DNA of 64,000 nt, taken from Arthrobacter oryzae. Its GTDB lineage: Bacteria; Actinomycetota; Actinomycetes; Actinomycetales; Micrococcaceae. This document shows, in pieces, positions 1 through 10,271 of this stretch. How positions within the stretch are numbered: position 1 is the stretch's first letter; the number at the start of each line of letters is the position of its first letter. Position numbers and translations under genes: made by a program. The DNA lies in assembly GCF_030718995.1 (NCBI RefSeq), contig NZ_CP132204.1:3844001-3908000 (forward strand), read 5' to 3'. The notes under the pieces were generated by a model, which was given only the letters and a program-made list of their open reading frames with translations, was not told the origin of the DNA and ran no database searches.

Positions 1-332
1 CGGCTTTCGGAGGCCGTGCTGACCACAATCACGCTGGCCCCTGTTTTCACGGCGGGGTCGCGGATCACCGCTGAGGTGTCCACGCCTTCTGCCTGCAGGC
101 CGCTGATGATGCGGTCGCCCTCCTCGTCCGTTCCCAGAACTCCGGCGAACGCTGTGTTTGCGCCGGCCCGGGCTGCGGCAACGGCTGCGGTTGCCGCGGG
201 TCCGCCGCCTGCAGTGGCGAAGTCTGAGGCAACGGTGCGGCTGTCTGCGGCAGGGTAATCCTGGACAAGTGCAATGGAGTCAAGAGTTGCGCAGCCTATG
301 AAGAGCAGGGTTCCTGATGACGGTTGGTACAC
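1..332 (-). CDS. PfkB-family carbohydrate kinase, N-terminal part
   Basis: The 110 visible codons encode a ribokinase-type (PfkB) N-terminus; the rest lies beyond the left edge. The start is GTG at 332, with GAGGTGG as ribosome binding site about 6 nt upstream. The segment LLFIGCATLDSIALV is the first beta strand, followed by the glycine-rich substrate segment ATAGGGPAATAAVAAARAG and the GVLGTDEEGD segment typical of the family. Members phosphorylate sugars or sugar-like alcohols with ATP; the substrate cannot be told from the N-terminus. It is divergent from the Gfo/Idh gene, and the 138-bp intergenic region carries a DeoR-type palindrome, so both genes are probably controlled together. Confidence 0.85.
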   Translation of the reverse strand, partial: MYQPSSGTLLFIGCATLDSIALVQDYPAADSRTVASDFATAGGGPAATAAVAAARAGANTAFAGVLGTDEEGDRIISGLQAEGVDTSAVIRDPAVKTGASVIVVSTASES

Positions 333-365
333 GTTCCACCTCGTTGTAGTCACGGCTTGTACTGA

Positions 366-1613
<1,248 letters not shown>

Positions 1614-1622
1614 GTAGATTTG

Positions 1623-1638
1623 TGTTGGAATTGCAACA
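1623..1638. promoter_or_regulatory. Palindromic operator 2 (TGTTG-N6-CAACA)
   Basis: TGTTG GAATTG CAACA lies 10 nt after the Gfo/Idh stop and 48 nt before the DeoR start. Arms and spacer length are identical to the sites at 384 and 4560. Its position suggests autoregulation of the DeoR gene; this is inference from pattern and position. Confidence 0.6.
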
Positions 1639-1685
1639 GGCTGCCAGGGTAACGCATCCGGCTAAGGGAAGCAGGAGAAGGGGAT

Positions 1686-2468
1686 ATGAGCAGCTCACAT
1701 GAAGAGGCGCCGCTGACGCCCCGCCAGCGCACCATCCTGGACCAACTCGAGCGTCGGGGGTTCATCTCCACGATGGACCTCGCCGAAACGTTCGCGGTCT
1801 CGGACATGACGGTTCGGCGGGACACCCGCGTGCTGTCCCAAAAGGGGCTGGTGCGGGTTGTGCACGGCGGAGTCAGCGCGGTCAACGCCAACGGGCAGAA
1901 TGCGGACTTCGCGGCCAGGGTTCGGGAGGACTCCGACGCGAAGCAGAGGGTGGCGCGGGCCTGTGTGTCGATGATCAGCGAGCGGGACGCCATCATCCTG
2001 GACGCCGGAACCACCACCTACCAGATCGCCCAGGAGTTGCCGGCGTCGTTTGCGGGCACCATCATCACGCATTCGGCCCCCGCCATCCAACGGTGCCTGC
2101 AGCTGACATCTGCCCGGACCATCTGCCTCGGTGGTGAGCTGCTCCTGGACAGCCAGGCCTTCAACGGGCCCATGACGGTCTCCGCCGCAGCCGGCCTCCG
2201 CGCGAAGACGGCGTTTATCGGGGTCAGCGGAATCCATGACGAGGCGTTCTACATCGAACGGGACGTGGAACGCGCCACCAAGATTGCGCTGATGAATTCC
2301 GCGGAACAAGTGGTGGTGGTGGCCACGCACCAGAAAATGCTGCGGTACGCGCTGGCCCGGCTTGCGGCGTTTGACGCGGCCGACGTCCTGATCACGGATG
2401 CTCCGCCGCCGCGGGAGATCGAGGCAGCGCTGCGGGCCGCCAACGTCAAACTGGTGGTGGCGCGGTGA
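1686..2468 (+). CDS. DeoR/GlpR family transcriptional regulator
   Basis: A 260-residue DeoR-family protein. Residues about 10-65 form the winged helix (TPRQRTILDQLERRGFIS, then SDMTVRRDTRVLSQKG with the family RRD signature). The rest is the sugar-phosphate sensing domain related to phosphosugar isomerases (DAGTTTYQIA, LGGELL). The start ATG 1686 follows GGAGAAGGGGAT. Family members usually repress sugar catabolic genes and are relieved by a phosphorylated sugar. Three matching palindromes near this gene, the kinase/Gfo-Idh pair and manB make a local regulon likely. Confidence 0.92.
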   Translation: MSSSHEEAPLTPRQRTILDQLERRGFISTMDLAETFAVSDMTVRRDTRVLSQKGLVRVVHGGVSAVNANGQNADFAARVREDSDAKQRVARACVSMISERDAIILDAGTTTYQIAQELPASFAGTIITHSAPAIQRCLQLTSARTICLGGELLLDSQAFNGPMTVSAAAGLRAKTAFIGVSGIHDEAFYIERDVERATKIALMNSAEQVVVVATHQKMLRYALARLAAFDAADVLITDAPPPREIEAALRAANVKLVVAR

Positions 2469-2473
2469 CGGCC

Positions 2474-3121
2474 CGATGCCGTTGGGCCCCCCGACGATGT
2501 CGACTTCGTGCTGTGGGACCTGGCCGGGCCCGCCCCGTCGGAACGGTTTGACCTCCGGGTACGACGGCGTAGCGGCCGTCTTACCCGCGGGTTGCCTTGA
2601 TGATTGCCAGCCAGCGCGGGATTCAGGATTTTGTGCGGGGCCAGGCGACTGGGACCTGGGACAACGGCCAGCGTCCCAGCCTGGCAGACCGCCGCGTGCT
2701 GCTGGTGGGTTACGGGGGAGTGGGCAAGGCCATCGATGCCAGGCTGCTGCCGTTTGAAACCCATGTGACACGGATGGCCAGCCGTGAACGCGACGACGGG
2801 CGGGCCGCATCCACGGGATCGATTCGCTGTACGCGCAGCTGCCGCTGCACTCCCGGTGAACGTGGCACGCGGCCCGGTGGCCGTCACTAAGGCGTTGCTT
2901 CGTGAGACGGCCTCGGGAGGCTGCGGGCCGCGCTGGACGTGACCGACCCCGAGCCGTTGCCGGCGGGCCATCCGCTGTGGACAGTTCCCGGGGTGCTGAT
3001 CACGCCCCATGTGGGCGGGGCCAGTTTGGCCATGCTGCCGCGGATGGCCAGACTGGTCCGCAACCAGATCTCTCTGCTGCTTGCGGGCGAGGAGCCGGTG
3101 AACGTGGTGCTGGGCCGCTAG
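2474..3121 (+). pseudogene. Decayed D-isomer-specific 2-hydroxyacid dehydrogenase
   Basis: Fragments of a phosphoglycerate-dehydrogenase-like protein appear in successive frames. They are DDVDFVLWDLAGPAP near 2500, SGYDGVAAVLPAG near 2560, the NAD-binding stretch RRVLLVGYGGVGKAI near 2690, and the C-terminal VTDPEPLPAGHPLW / GVLITPHVGGAS at 2938-3035. The usual length is about 310 residues, but only some 650 nt remain, so there are both frameshifts and internal deletions; the catalytic Arg/Glu region is missing. It lies directly after deoR and its last codons abut the end of manB on the other strand. The protein is very unlikely to be made. Confidence 0.85.
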
Positions 3122-4506
3122 GCGCGGATCTGCTGCAGGACGGCGTCGCGCACCCGGGCCATGGTGGCGGCGTCGGCGGCTTCGACGTTAAGCCGCAGTA
3201 GTTCCTCCGTGTTGGAGGCCCTCAGGTTGAACCACCAGTCCCCGTCCTTGCTGCTGACGCTGAGCCCGTCGAGTTCATCGATCACGGCACCGTTCGCGTA
3301 GCTGGCCCGCACGTCCGCCACCTTGCTGTCGACGCCGTCCACGGATGAGTTGATTTCGCCGCTGGCCGCGTACGGGTCGAACTCGCGGGCCAGTTCAGAC
3401 AAGGGCCGCTCCTGCTCGCCGAGGGCGGCCAGGACGTGCATGGCGGCAAGCATGCCCGTGTCCGCGTTGTAGAAATCGCGGAAGTAGTAGTGGGCCGAGT
3501 GTTCGCCGCCGAACACGGCGCCCTCCTCGGCCATCCGGGCCTTGATAAAGGAATGCCCCACCCGGGTCCGGACCGTCCGTCCGCCCGCGGCGGCAACAAT
3601 TTCCGGCACCGCGCGCGACGTGATCAGGTTGTGGATGATCACCGGCTCGGCTTCCCCGGCGGCCTGGGCGCGGTGGATCTCCCGGACGGCAATCAATGCC
3701 GTAACGGCCGACGGCGTCACTGGCCTTCCGTTCTCGTCGACCACGAAGCAGCGGTCGGCGTCGCCGTCGAAGGCCAGGCCAATGTCGGCGCCGTGGGCGA
3801 TGACGGCGGCCTGCAGGTCGCGGAGGTTCTCCGGCTCAAGGGGGTTGGCAGGATGGTTGGGGAACGTCCCGTCGAGTTCGAAGTAAAGCGGGACAACAGT
3901 GAGCGGCAGCGCGGGGTGGAACTGGTCCCCAAGGACCGCAGGAACGGTCAGGCCCGCCATGCCGTTGCCGGCGTCCACCACCACTTTCAACGGCCGGACG
4001 GCATTCAAGGGCACCAGCGAGCGGAGCTTTTCGGCGTAGCCCGCGAGCACGTCAAGCGTGGACACGGTGCCCTGGGCCGCGGCTGCGGGGATCTCGTGGT
4101 CGACATACTGCTGGGCCAGGTCCCGTATGGCCGTGAGCCCGGATTCGGCGGAGACCGGCACGGCGCCGGCTTTAGCCATCTTGATCCCGTTGTATTCCGC
4201 GGGGTTATGGCTCGCGGTGAAAATGGCCCCGGCTATGTCCAGGGCGCCGCACACGTAGTAGAGCTCATCGGTGGAGATAAGGCCCAGGGACTTCACATCC
4301 GCACCGCGCCGGGCAGCGCCCGCCGCAAAGGCGCCGCTGAAGCCGGGTGAAGAGGGCCGCATGTCCCCTCCGCAGGCGATGGTCTGGCCGGACAGGCCCA
4401 GCACGTCCACAAACGCGGCGCCCACGGCTTCGGCGCTTTTCTCGTTGATGGAAACGCCGACGAGGCCCCTCACGTCATAGGCCTTGAAGGACGGTGACAG
4501 GTCCAT
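3118..4506 (-). CDS. manB: Phosphomannomutase/phosphoglucomutase
   Basis: A full-length alpha-D-phosphohexomutase of 462 residues that interconverts hexose 6- and 1-phosphates, feeding GDP-mannose or other nucleotide sugars. The phosphoserine loop is TASHNPAEYNGIKM, the metal loop is FDGDADRC, the sugar-binding loop is GGEHSAHYYFRDF, and the C-terminal phosphate-binding domain holds RASNTEELLRLNVE. All four family domains are present. A DeoR-type palindrome lies 53 bp upstream of its start, linking it to the neighbouring sugar genes. It overlaps the end of the decayed dehydrogenase by a few bases, tail to tail. Confidence 0.93.
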   Translation of the reverse strand: MDLSPSFKAYDVRGLVGVSINEKSAEAVGAAFVDVLGLSGQTIACGGDMRPSSPGFSGAFAAGAARRGADVKSLGLISTDELYYVCGALDIAGAIFTASHNPAEYNGIKMAKAGAVPVSAESGLTAIRDLAQQYVDHEIPAAAAQGTVSTLDVLAGYAEKLRSLVPLNAVRPLKVVVDAGNGMAGLTVPAVLGDQFHPALPLTVVPLYFELDGTFPNHPANPLEPENLRDLQAAVIAHGADIGLAFDGDADRCFVVDENGRPVTPSAVTALIAVREIHRAQAAGEAEPVIIHNLITSRAVPEIVAAAGGRTVRTRVGHSFIKARMAEEGAVFGGEHSAHYYFRDFYNADTGMLAAMHVLAALGEQERPLSELAREFDPYAASGEINSSVDGVDSKVADVRASYANGAVIDELDGLSVSSKDGDWWFNLRASNTEELLRLNVEAADAATMARVRDAVLQQIRA

Positions 4507-4558
4507 ATTGCTCCCGGGAAGTCGTGGCCATGCGCATTAGTAGCTATGCGAACATGGA

Positions 4559-4576
4559 GTGTTGGAATTTCAACAC
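4559..4576. promoter_or_regulatory. Palindromic operator 3 (GTGTTG-N6-CAACAC)
   Basis: GTGTTG GAATTT CAACAC has perfect 6-bp arms and is the best copy of the three. Read on the minus strand it contains TTGAAA as a possible -35 for manB, whose start lies 53 bp downstream. Occupancy would therefore block transcription of manB. Confidence 0.62.
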
Positions 4577-4852
4577 AACTCTAGCAGGTGAAGGTCACGT
4601 CTCACGGAATCGGCTCAGCAATAGACCGACGGGTCGCCGGAACGGTGCGGGCCCGCCTGAGCGTTCCGGTGCCACTGCACCGCCTCGGCGTTCCCGGGCG
4701 ACGCCGGGCGACGCCGGTCAGCGAAAGACTGCGGCGAGACTTGGTTCGCTCCGTCACGGTGGCGTGCCGGGAGTTGGACCCCGGATACGCCGAAGTGCTC
4801 GGCTTTGAGAGCGAAGGCGTATTCAATCGCCCTGAGCTGGTGGTTCGACTAA
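4577..4852 (+). other. Unassigned stretch between manB and the GH53 remnant
   Basis: A GTG-started frame from 4588 runs to 4852 without a stop (it contains PGYAEVLGFESEGVFNRPELVVRL), but I recognise no family and see no convincing ribosome binding site. It may be debris from the loss of the front of the galactanase gene. Confidence 0.3.
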
Positions 4853-5269
4853 GTACCGGCCCGCGCGGTGCCCTTCCACATCATCGGATTGTCCTACTAC
4901 GGCTACTGGCACGGGACACTGGCCAACCTCCAAGGCGCCGTGACGACGCTGTCCTCCCGCTTCAACAAAGGCGCCATCGTCGTCGAAACGTCCTGCTCGT
5001 TCACCCTCGCCGACAACCCCAACGCCCACTGGGTGAACGTCATCACCAGCACCACACAGTTGGTGAAGAACTGCCCGGCCACCCCGGCCGGGCAGGCAGC
5101 CAACTTCCGCGCCGTCCAGGACGTCGTGGCTTCCGCCCCAGGCGGCCGCGGACTCGGCGCTGTCTACTGGGAGCCAGGTTGGCGCTCGGTCTCGGAGGCA
5201 TTCGCGGTGTCCGGCAACGTCCTGGAGTTCATGACCCCGGAGCTCGTGGCCCTACCCCGTCAGCCATAG
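4853..5269 (+). pseudogene. GH53 endo-beta-1,4-galactanase, C-terminal remnant
   Basis: The frame opens just after a TAA at 4850 and encodes about 138 residues that match the C-terminal third of arabinogalactan endo-beta-1,4-galactanase (GH53). The segments are FHIIGLSYYGYWHGTL, the strand with the nucleophile region IVVETSCSFTLAD, TPAGQAANFRAVQDVV and GLGAVYWEPGW. The first two thirds of the barrel, including the acid/base Glu, and any signal peptide are missing. A GTG at 4868 could start translation, but the product would not be a functional barrel. The ancestor would have cut pectin side-chain galactan outside the cell. Confidence 0.8.
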
Positions 5270-5270
5270 G

Positions 5271-6287
5271 CTACGAAGCCGAATCGGAGTTGCGGTTCGC
5301 CGGCTCATGCACGGCGGCTGCGTCGCTCTCATCGTGCCCGTTGTTCTTATTGCCGAACGGCAGCACTTTCAGCAGCGGGCCCACGATGGCCATGACAATG
5401 AGGCCCCAGGCGAGTCCGAGGACAGCCGAGCACAGCGTGTTTACGAGCCAGCCCAGGAAGGCACCAACCACCGCGATCCCGGCGGCAGGCTCCTCAAGGA
5501 CATGGACGAGGTCGTATGGGGCGTGCCAGCCGAGGTCGTAGGCTCCCTGCAGCATGATGTGCCCGCCAACCCAGAGCATGGCGATCGTCCCGACGAGGGT
5601 AATAGCGGCCAGCACGGAGGGCATCCCCTTGACGAGCATCTCGCCGACGCGCTGGGAACCCTTGGACTCCTTGGCGGCCAGGTGCAGGCCGACGTCGTCC
5701 ATTTTGACGATGAGTGCGACGGCGCCGTACACGAGCACTGTGATCACGAGAGCCACGACGACCAGGATGAGGGCCCGGACCCACAGGGATTCAGCGGCCA
5801 CCTCGTTCATCGAGATGACCATGATCTCGCAGGACAGGATGAAGTCGGTGGTGATGGCGCCCTTGACGACCTTGGCCTCCGCCTCGGGTCCCCGTTCGAC
5901 CGCCGGCGTATCTTCGTCCGCGGAGTGATGCCCGCGGAGCTTGTGCCAGACCTTCTCGGCGCCTTCGTAGCAGAGGTAGGTGCCGCCTGCCATGAGGATG
6001 AAGGGAATGGCCCCCGGGATGAAGGCGCTGATGAGCAGCAGTGCCGGCAGGATGATTAGCAGCTTGTTTTTGAGCGAGCCCCAGAAGATCCGCTTGATCA
6101 TCGGCAGTTCGCGTGACGGGTCTGCACCGGACACGTACTGCGGGGTGACGGCGGCGTCGTCGATCACCACACCTGCGGCCTTCGCCCCCGCTTTGGCGGC
6201 ACCGGCAGCGACGTCGTCCACCGAGGCGGCAGCTATGCGGGCCAGGGCTGCGATGTCGTCCAGCAGGGCGACAAGACCGCCGCTCAC
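5271..6287 (-). CDS. DUF808 family membrane protein
   Basis: A 338-residue integral membrane protein of the DUF808 (YedI-like) family. The N-terminal signature is GGLVALLDDIAALARIAAASVDDVA, followed by conserved VSGADPSRELPMIKRI. Several hydrophobic segments follow (for example LLIILPALLLISAFIPGAIP and ALILVVVALVITVLVYG). The function of the family is not known. Its 3' end lies 2 bp from the GH53 remnant, tail to tail, so it is transcribed away from the left block. Confidence 0.88.
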   Translation of the reverse strand: MSGGLVALLDDIAALARIAAASVDDVAAGAAKAGAKAAGVVIDDAAVTPQYVSGADPSRELPMIKRIFWGSLKNKLLIILPALLLISAFIPGAIPFILMAGGTYLCYEGAEKVWHKLRGHHSADEDTPAVERGPEAEAKVVKGAITTDFILSCEIMVISMNEVAAESLWVRALILVVVALVITVLVYGAVALIVKMDDVGLHLAAKESKGSQRVGEMLVKGMPSVLAAITLVGTIAMLWVGGHIMLQGAYDLGWHAPYDLVHVLEEPAAGIAVVGAFLGWLVNTLCSAVLGLAWGLIVMAIVGPLLKVLPFGNKNNGHDESDAAAVHEPANRNSDSAS

Positions 6288-6489
6288 AGCTCGCTCCCAC
6301 GCTGGTCGAGGGCAGGCTGCTGGGCGTGAAGGTCCTGGGTGAGGCGCGTGATTGGCATGCTCAGATTATATGAGCGGAACCTGGCAAAGCCGCACCCGCG
6401 TACCGGCCCATGAACCTGGTGGCGTAGGCGACCCCGTCCCCCTCCTCGCACGGGATGCCTTCAACGGCGTTGCCCCGGCCGCCAGGTGC

Positions 6490-6687
6490 ATGTCTGTTGC
6501 GATGGGTTCCGGGGCGGTCATTGGCGTGCTTGCAATCGCAGGAGTTCTGAAAGCATCGACTGGCCGTTTGATCATCTCGAGTCTCGTTTTCGCACTGCTG
6601 CTATTAGCTGCCGCCGTCGCGCCGGCCGTGTCGGACCAGGTCCTGGAACTGCAGACAACACGAGGCCTCACGGCGCGCAGTGAGTGA
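6490..6687 (+). CDS. Small hypothetical membrane protein
   Basis: A 65-residue open frame from ATG 6490. It has two hydrophobic stretches (AVIGVLAIAGVL and LIISSLVFALLLLAAAVAPAV) and a short polar tail, consistent with two membrane helices. The frame is open further upstream to 6352, but that part looks non-coding. No clear ribosome binding site or family is recognised. Confidence 0.35.
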   Translation: MSVAMGSGAVIGVLAIAGVLKASTGRLIISSLVFALLLLAAAVAPAVSDQVLELQTTRGLTARSE

Positions 6688-7529
6688 TTTCTCCTAATGC
6701 CTGACTGCCCGGGAACGTGGGCCATCAGGCCATGGAAGGGCTGAAGAGTTTGAATCGCGGTGAAGAACCGTGAAAACCATTGAATTCATGTGCGCCAGAT
6801 ACCCCAAGCCAACCCGTCATGCCCTCGCGAGAGGCGTGCTTACAAACGCGGGTGAACATTCCAGCACTCCGATCCTTTGTCAGCGCAAAGAAGAACCGCG
6901 ACCCTTCGTTGCGGGGTGCGGCCGTTGGCCTGATGCCCTCAAGCGGAGAAATTGGCGTGCGGACAGTGTCCACAAAATTGCGCTCCGTATCGGGTCGTAC
7001 ATCGGCCGGACTGGCTCGGATTCCCAGCGTCGGAGTTCCCACTGTTTGCAAGGGCTGGAACCCGGTTCGAGTCCCACCTCAGGCACAGATACCTTCGGCG
7101 CGGAGCACATCGCGCTGCGGATTTTTAGCGTGATGTCCCGAGGTGAGGTACCTGCTGCCTTGCTGGTCTCCATATCTGTTCGTTACCGGCCTGTCGCGGA
7201 TGACTACATGCCGGAATGGTGAGACGCCGAAGTGCCCCTTGGCCATTAGGACCCCCATATGTCGGTCGGTACTCTGCGTATCGCACCGGGTGCACTTCTC
7301 TGGGTTCCGGGTTTCATATGCGCTGTTATTGGCGTTTGGGCAGCGAGTTCCCGGTGACAGTTGCCTCTCCCATCGCCCAAACCTTCGGAACAGAGGGTTG
7401 TCGGCCGCGGCCTGGCTCCTAGGAAAATCGCCAGCCGAGCTCGCGCTCAGGAATGATGAGCTCCGTCGCTATCTTTAGATCCATGCCATCAACGTGACAC
7501 AGCCTGCGAAGCCCGTAGCCGCAATTCCC
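6688..7529. other. Gene-free stretch
   Basis: No convincing protein gene was seen in 840 bp; overlapping short frames are low-quality. The only recognisable element is a tRNA-like 3' end at 7061-7086. Confidence 0.5.
7061..7086 (+). other. tRNA 3'-end-like fragment
   Basis: CCCGGTTCGAGTCC followed by CTCAGGCA resembles a tRNA T-loop (TTCGAGT) and the 3' acceptor strand of a leucine-type tRNA (GCCTGAG...CTCAGGC-A). The T-stem pairs at only two positions, there is no CCA and I cannot find a paired 5' acceptor half. It is therefore a remnant, perhaps an old att site, or chance similarity. Confidence 0.3.
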
Positions 7530-8297
7530 TTAGAACAGCGGCCAGGGCACCGCCGGCATCTCACCGCTCGGAGCCGGAAACCGCCCGGCCGAGCGCAACC
7601 GGGCGCAGCGCGCGGCGAGCGATGCGATTTCTTCGGCGCTAAGCAAGTCCGCCAAGTTTCGGCCCAGCTCATCGTCCAGTCCTTCGCTCACACGGTCGAT
7701 GCCGTCGCGTTCCTCGATGGTCAGATCGTCTCCCATCCATCCCCACAGCACCGTGCGCAGCTTGTGGTCACGGTGAAAGGTGAGCCCATGGTCCACTCCG
7801 TGCCGGTGTCCGTCCGTCATGGCCAGAATGTGGTTGCCTTTGCGGTCGGCGTTGTTGACGACCATGTCGAACACCGCCATTCGTCTGAGCGCTGGCGAGT
7901 CTTCGTGAACGAGGGCAACCATCCGTCCGTTCTCATCCTGACCCTCAAGGACTTGTTTCCACCCGGTCTCCGGTACGTCGTCCGCCGCAACGAGGTCCAC
8001 TGCGTTCTGGTCGGGGTCTGACTCCTGCCACAGCTGCACCATTCCTTTACCTAATGGACCATCACGCAGCCAGGTGCGCGGCACGACGTCCCAGCCGAAG
8101 ACTTGCGAGACCAGGTAGGCGGCCACCTCCCGGTGAGCCAGGGTGCTGTGCGGAAAATCCCACAGCGGACTTTCGCCTGCTATCGGCTTATAGACGACCG
8201 CCACGTTGCCGATGCTGCCCAGGAATGTAGCGTTTGAAGCCGTCGTGATGCGGCCCGTGAGCGTCAGCTCGGCGGTCACTAGGTCCGGCGCTGGCAT
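7530..8297 (-). CDS. SCO1664 family (PI3K/PI4K-like) protein
   Basis: A 255-residue member of the actinobacterial SCO1664 family, distantly related to phosphatidylinositol 3-/4-kinases. It has TLTGRITTASNATFL, the nucleotide-binding-like VAVVYKPIAGESPLWDF, the catalytic-loop-like VVNNADRKGNHIL and a metal-loop-like HGVDHGLTFH. The start ATG 8297 shares its A with the TGA of the DUF3090 gene (TGATG), so translation is coupled. The frame is open further upstream, but that part belongs to the neighbouring gene. It is the third gene of a conserved trio; the biochemical role is not established. Confidence 0.88.
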   Translation of the reverse strand: MPAPDLVTAELTLTGRITTASNATFLGSIGNVAVVYKPIAGESPLWDFPHSTLAHREVAAYLVSQVFGWDVVPRTWLRDGPLGKGMVQLWQESDPDQNAVDLVAADDVPETGWKQVLEGQDENGRMVALVHEDSPALRRMAVFDMVVNNADRKGNHILAMTDGHRHGVDHGLTFHRDHKLRTVLWGWMGDDLTIEERDGIDRVSEGLDDELGRNLADLLSAEEIASLAARCARLRSAGRFPAPSGEMPAVPWPLF

Positions 8298-8851
8298 CAG
8301 ACCTCGGGAAGGGTGCAGATGTGCCCATCGGCGTCTATGGGGTAACCGCAGAGCGAACACGTCGGACGCCCGGCCCCCACGATCTCACGGGTGCGCTTGG
8401 CGAATGCGCGGGCGGTGCCGACCGGCATTCGCAACAGCAGCATTTCGGGTTCGTTGGCGCCGTCCTCATCAAGCGATTCGTCGTTGTCATCAGCATCGAC
8501 ATCGGTGATGGGGTACGCCTCTACTACGACCTGGGCCGTGGTTGGGTCCCAACCCAAGCTCATGGCACCGGCGCGAAACTGCTCCTCAACGGCCTCAAGC
8601 TGGTCATTGTCGACAAGTTCAATGGGAGTACCCGCGGGAACGCTGAAGGGGTTGCCCTCGACGGTGATGAGCTGGTCGAGAATTTCGTCGATCTTCTCCG
8701 CGAGCAGAGCCGACTGCTGCTTCTCCAGGGCGATACTCACGATCTGCGTCCCTGAGCGCACCTGCAAATAGAACGTGCGCGTCCCCGGAAGGCCAATGGT
8801 GCCAACGACGACCCGATCAGGCCAGGCAAACTCGTGAACTCGTGTAGGCAT
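8297..8851 (-). CDS. DUF3090 family protein
   Basis: A 184-residue DUF3090 protein. Conserved segments are FAWPDRVVVGTIGLPGTRTFYLQ and SIALEKQQSALLAEKIDEIL. The C-terminal zinc-type motif is CSLCGYPIDADGHIC (C-x2-C and a later Cys). It sits between a histidine phosphatase and the SCO1664 kinase-like protein, 24 bp after the former and overlapping the latter. This order is standard in actinobacteria, often near mshC, which is not present here. The function is unknown. Confidence 0.92.
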   Translation of the reverse strand: MPTRVHEFAWPDRVVVGTIGLPGTRTFYLQVRSGTQIVSIALEKQQSALLAEKIDEILDQLITVEGNPFSVPAGTPIELVDNDQLEAVEEQFRAGAMSLGWDPTTAQVVVEAYPITDVDADDNDESLDEDGANEPEMLLLRMPVGTARAFAKRTREIVGAGRPTCSLCGYPIDADGHICTLPEV

Positions 8852-8875
8852 GTCAGTATTCTAGGCACATGAGGT

Positions 8876-9568
8876 TCATGGCGCCTTTTGCCCTGCACCG
8901 CCGCCCACCGGCGCATCGCCAGACTGGATGCCGTTCGACAGCCACGACAGATCACCCGCGTCGGTGTTGGTCGCGTAAACGCTCGGCCGACTAGCCCCGT
9001 AGCGCACGATCGACACGGAAGCGGGGCCTACGTTAATACGCTGGAACAGGTCAAGGTGCATGCCGAGCGCGTCGGCGAGGATTGACTTGATGATGTCACC
9101 GTGACTCACCGCCACCCACACGGCCCCTGGCCCGTACTCGGCTTCGAAGGCTGTATCGTGGCGTCGAATCGCTGCCACCGACCGAGCCTGCATCGCGGCC
9201 ATGGATTCACCACCGGGAAAGACGACGGCCGACGGTTGCGACTGCACAACCGGCCACAAATCCTCGGTCGCGAGATCACTTAGCGTGCGGCCCTGCCACT
9301 GGCCGTAATCGCACTCGGTGAGATCGGGCTCGACCGGCGCGTACGGCGAGCCAGCCTGGCGATCGAGGATGAGCTGGGCGGTCTGCTGACAACGCTCAAG
9401 AGGGCTGGACACCACCCCGACGACTGGCACGGCCGCGATCCGGTCTCCCGTCAGAGCCGCCTGTTCGCGCCCGATCTGGTCCAGGCTGACGCCGACGGCC
9501 CGGCCGGCCAGCAGTCCAGTGGCATTGGCTGTGGTGCGGCCGTGCCGCACGAGGATAACTGTCGCCAT
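8876..9568 (-). CDS. Histidine phosphatase family protein (MSMEG_4193 type)
   Basis: A 230-residue phosphoglycerate-mutase-like phosphatase. It has the RHG nucleophile motif at residues 8-10 (ILVRHGRTTAN), YGQWQG, the second catalytic-site motif PGGESMAAMQAR, and SHGDIIKSILADALGMHLDLFQRI with the distal His. It begins a three-gene operon with DUF3090 and SCO1664. A second, separate copy of this phosphatase lies at 55939. The in vivo substrate is not known. Confidence 0.9.
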   Translation of the reverse strand: MATVILVRHGRTTANATGLLAGRAVGVSLDQIGREQAALTGDRIAAVPVVGVVSSPLERCQQTAQLILDRQAGSPYAPVEPDLTECDYGQWQGRTLSDLATEDLWPVVQSQPSAVVFPGGESMAAMQARSVAAIRRHDTAFEAEYGPGAVWVAVSHGDIIKSILADALGMHLDLFQRINVGPASVSIVRYGASRPSVYATNTDAGDLSWLSNGIQSGDAPVGGGAGQKAP

Positions 9569-9966
9569 CCTCCCAGCCTAACCACCCGCTCGATGTCGGT
9601 GTGAACCGCACCGGGTCGGGCGTCGAACGGGCACATAAAGCACTGGCGGAACCTTTCAAGGCACTCCGACGCGCACAAAGCCGCCCAGACGGACTCAGGA
9701 CGCATTGACCAGCTCATGGCTGACGCAGCAAAACCGGAAGAACCGGCACCGCCAGAACCCCCGGCCGAAGCCGCCCCCGCATGGAGGACGTCCTGTACCC
9801 GCTCCGCGACGGATCCAGTAGTTCCCGCCCTCTCAAAGCGGTCGTGTGCCATTAATTGTGATGGACCACACCAGCCCCGCGCTGTGCGCCCAGGGGCAGT
9901 CTGAATAACGGCGGATCCGGGGTTTAGCCTGACACGCCGGGCGTTGCCTGGCGGGGAGGACTGATC
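9569..9966. other. Gene-free stretch before an IS remnant
   Basis: No recognisable gene. One plus-strand frame around 9630-9900 contains KHWRNLSRHSDAHKAA and a Pro/Ala/Glu-rich tail, which could be transposase or relaxase debris, but I cannot place it in a family. Confidence 0.35.
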
Positions 9967-10140
9967 ATGAGCGACACCATAGATTCCATGGCGACTGATG
10001 AGGATCAGCAAGAGTTAGCGCAGCAGCTCCCTGGCCCAGGCCAGGGAGCTGGGCATCGACCTCGTCGGCCTGACGGGTTGTTGAACCGGCTCACGAAGCC
10101 AACGGCAGGCAACGGTAGCTACGGTGCTTCCGCCCCGGGA
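9967..10140 (+). pseudogene. IS256-type transposase, N-terminal remnant
   Basis: After a good ribosome binding site (GGGGAGGAC), ATG 9967 starts MSDTIDSMATDEDQQELAQQL. The next segments are LAQARELGIDLVGLTG and LLNRLTK, lying in shifted frames. Together they match the usual start of IS256-family mutator transposases (LLAQAREQGIDLVG...GLLNQLTK). Everything after about residue 45, including the DDE domain, is gone. The later part of the frame does not resemble a transposase. Confidence 0.55.
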
Positions 10141-10271
10141 ACTGAACGTCACAGACGCGCCTCCGCTCGTCCCCGAGATGGAGGACGCTGTTCTGCAGAC
10201 AGCCAGGAGCATGTGCTAGCTAGAACACCACAATCCGCACGGGCATCCATCTACTTGCGGGACGGCCGGCC

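Noticed and set aside
9630-9905. Possible transposase or relaxase fragment (KHWRNLSRHSDAHKAA)
   Set aside because: No catalytic motif and no family could be recognised; kept only as a note in the gap entry.
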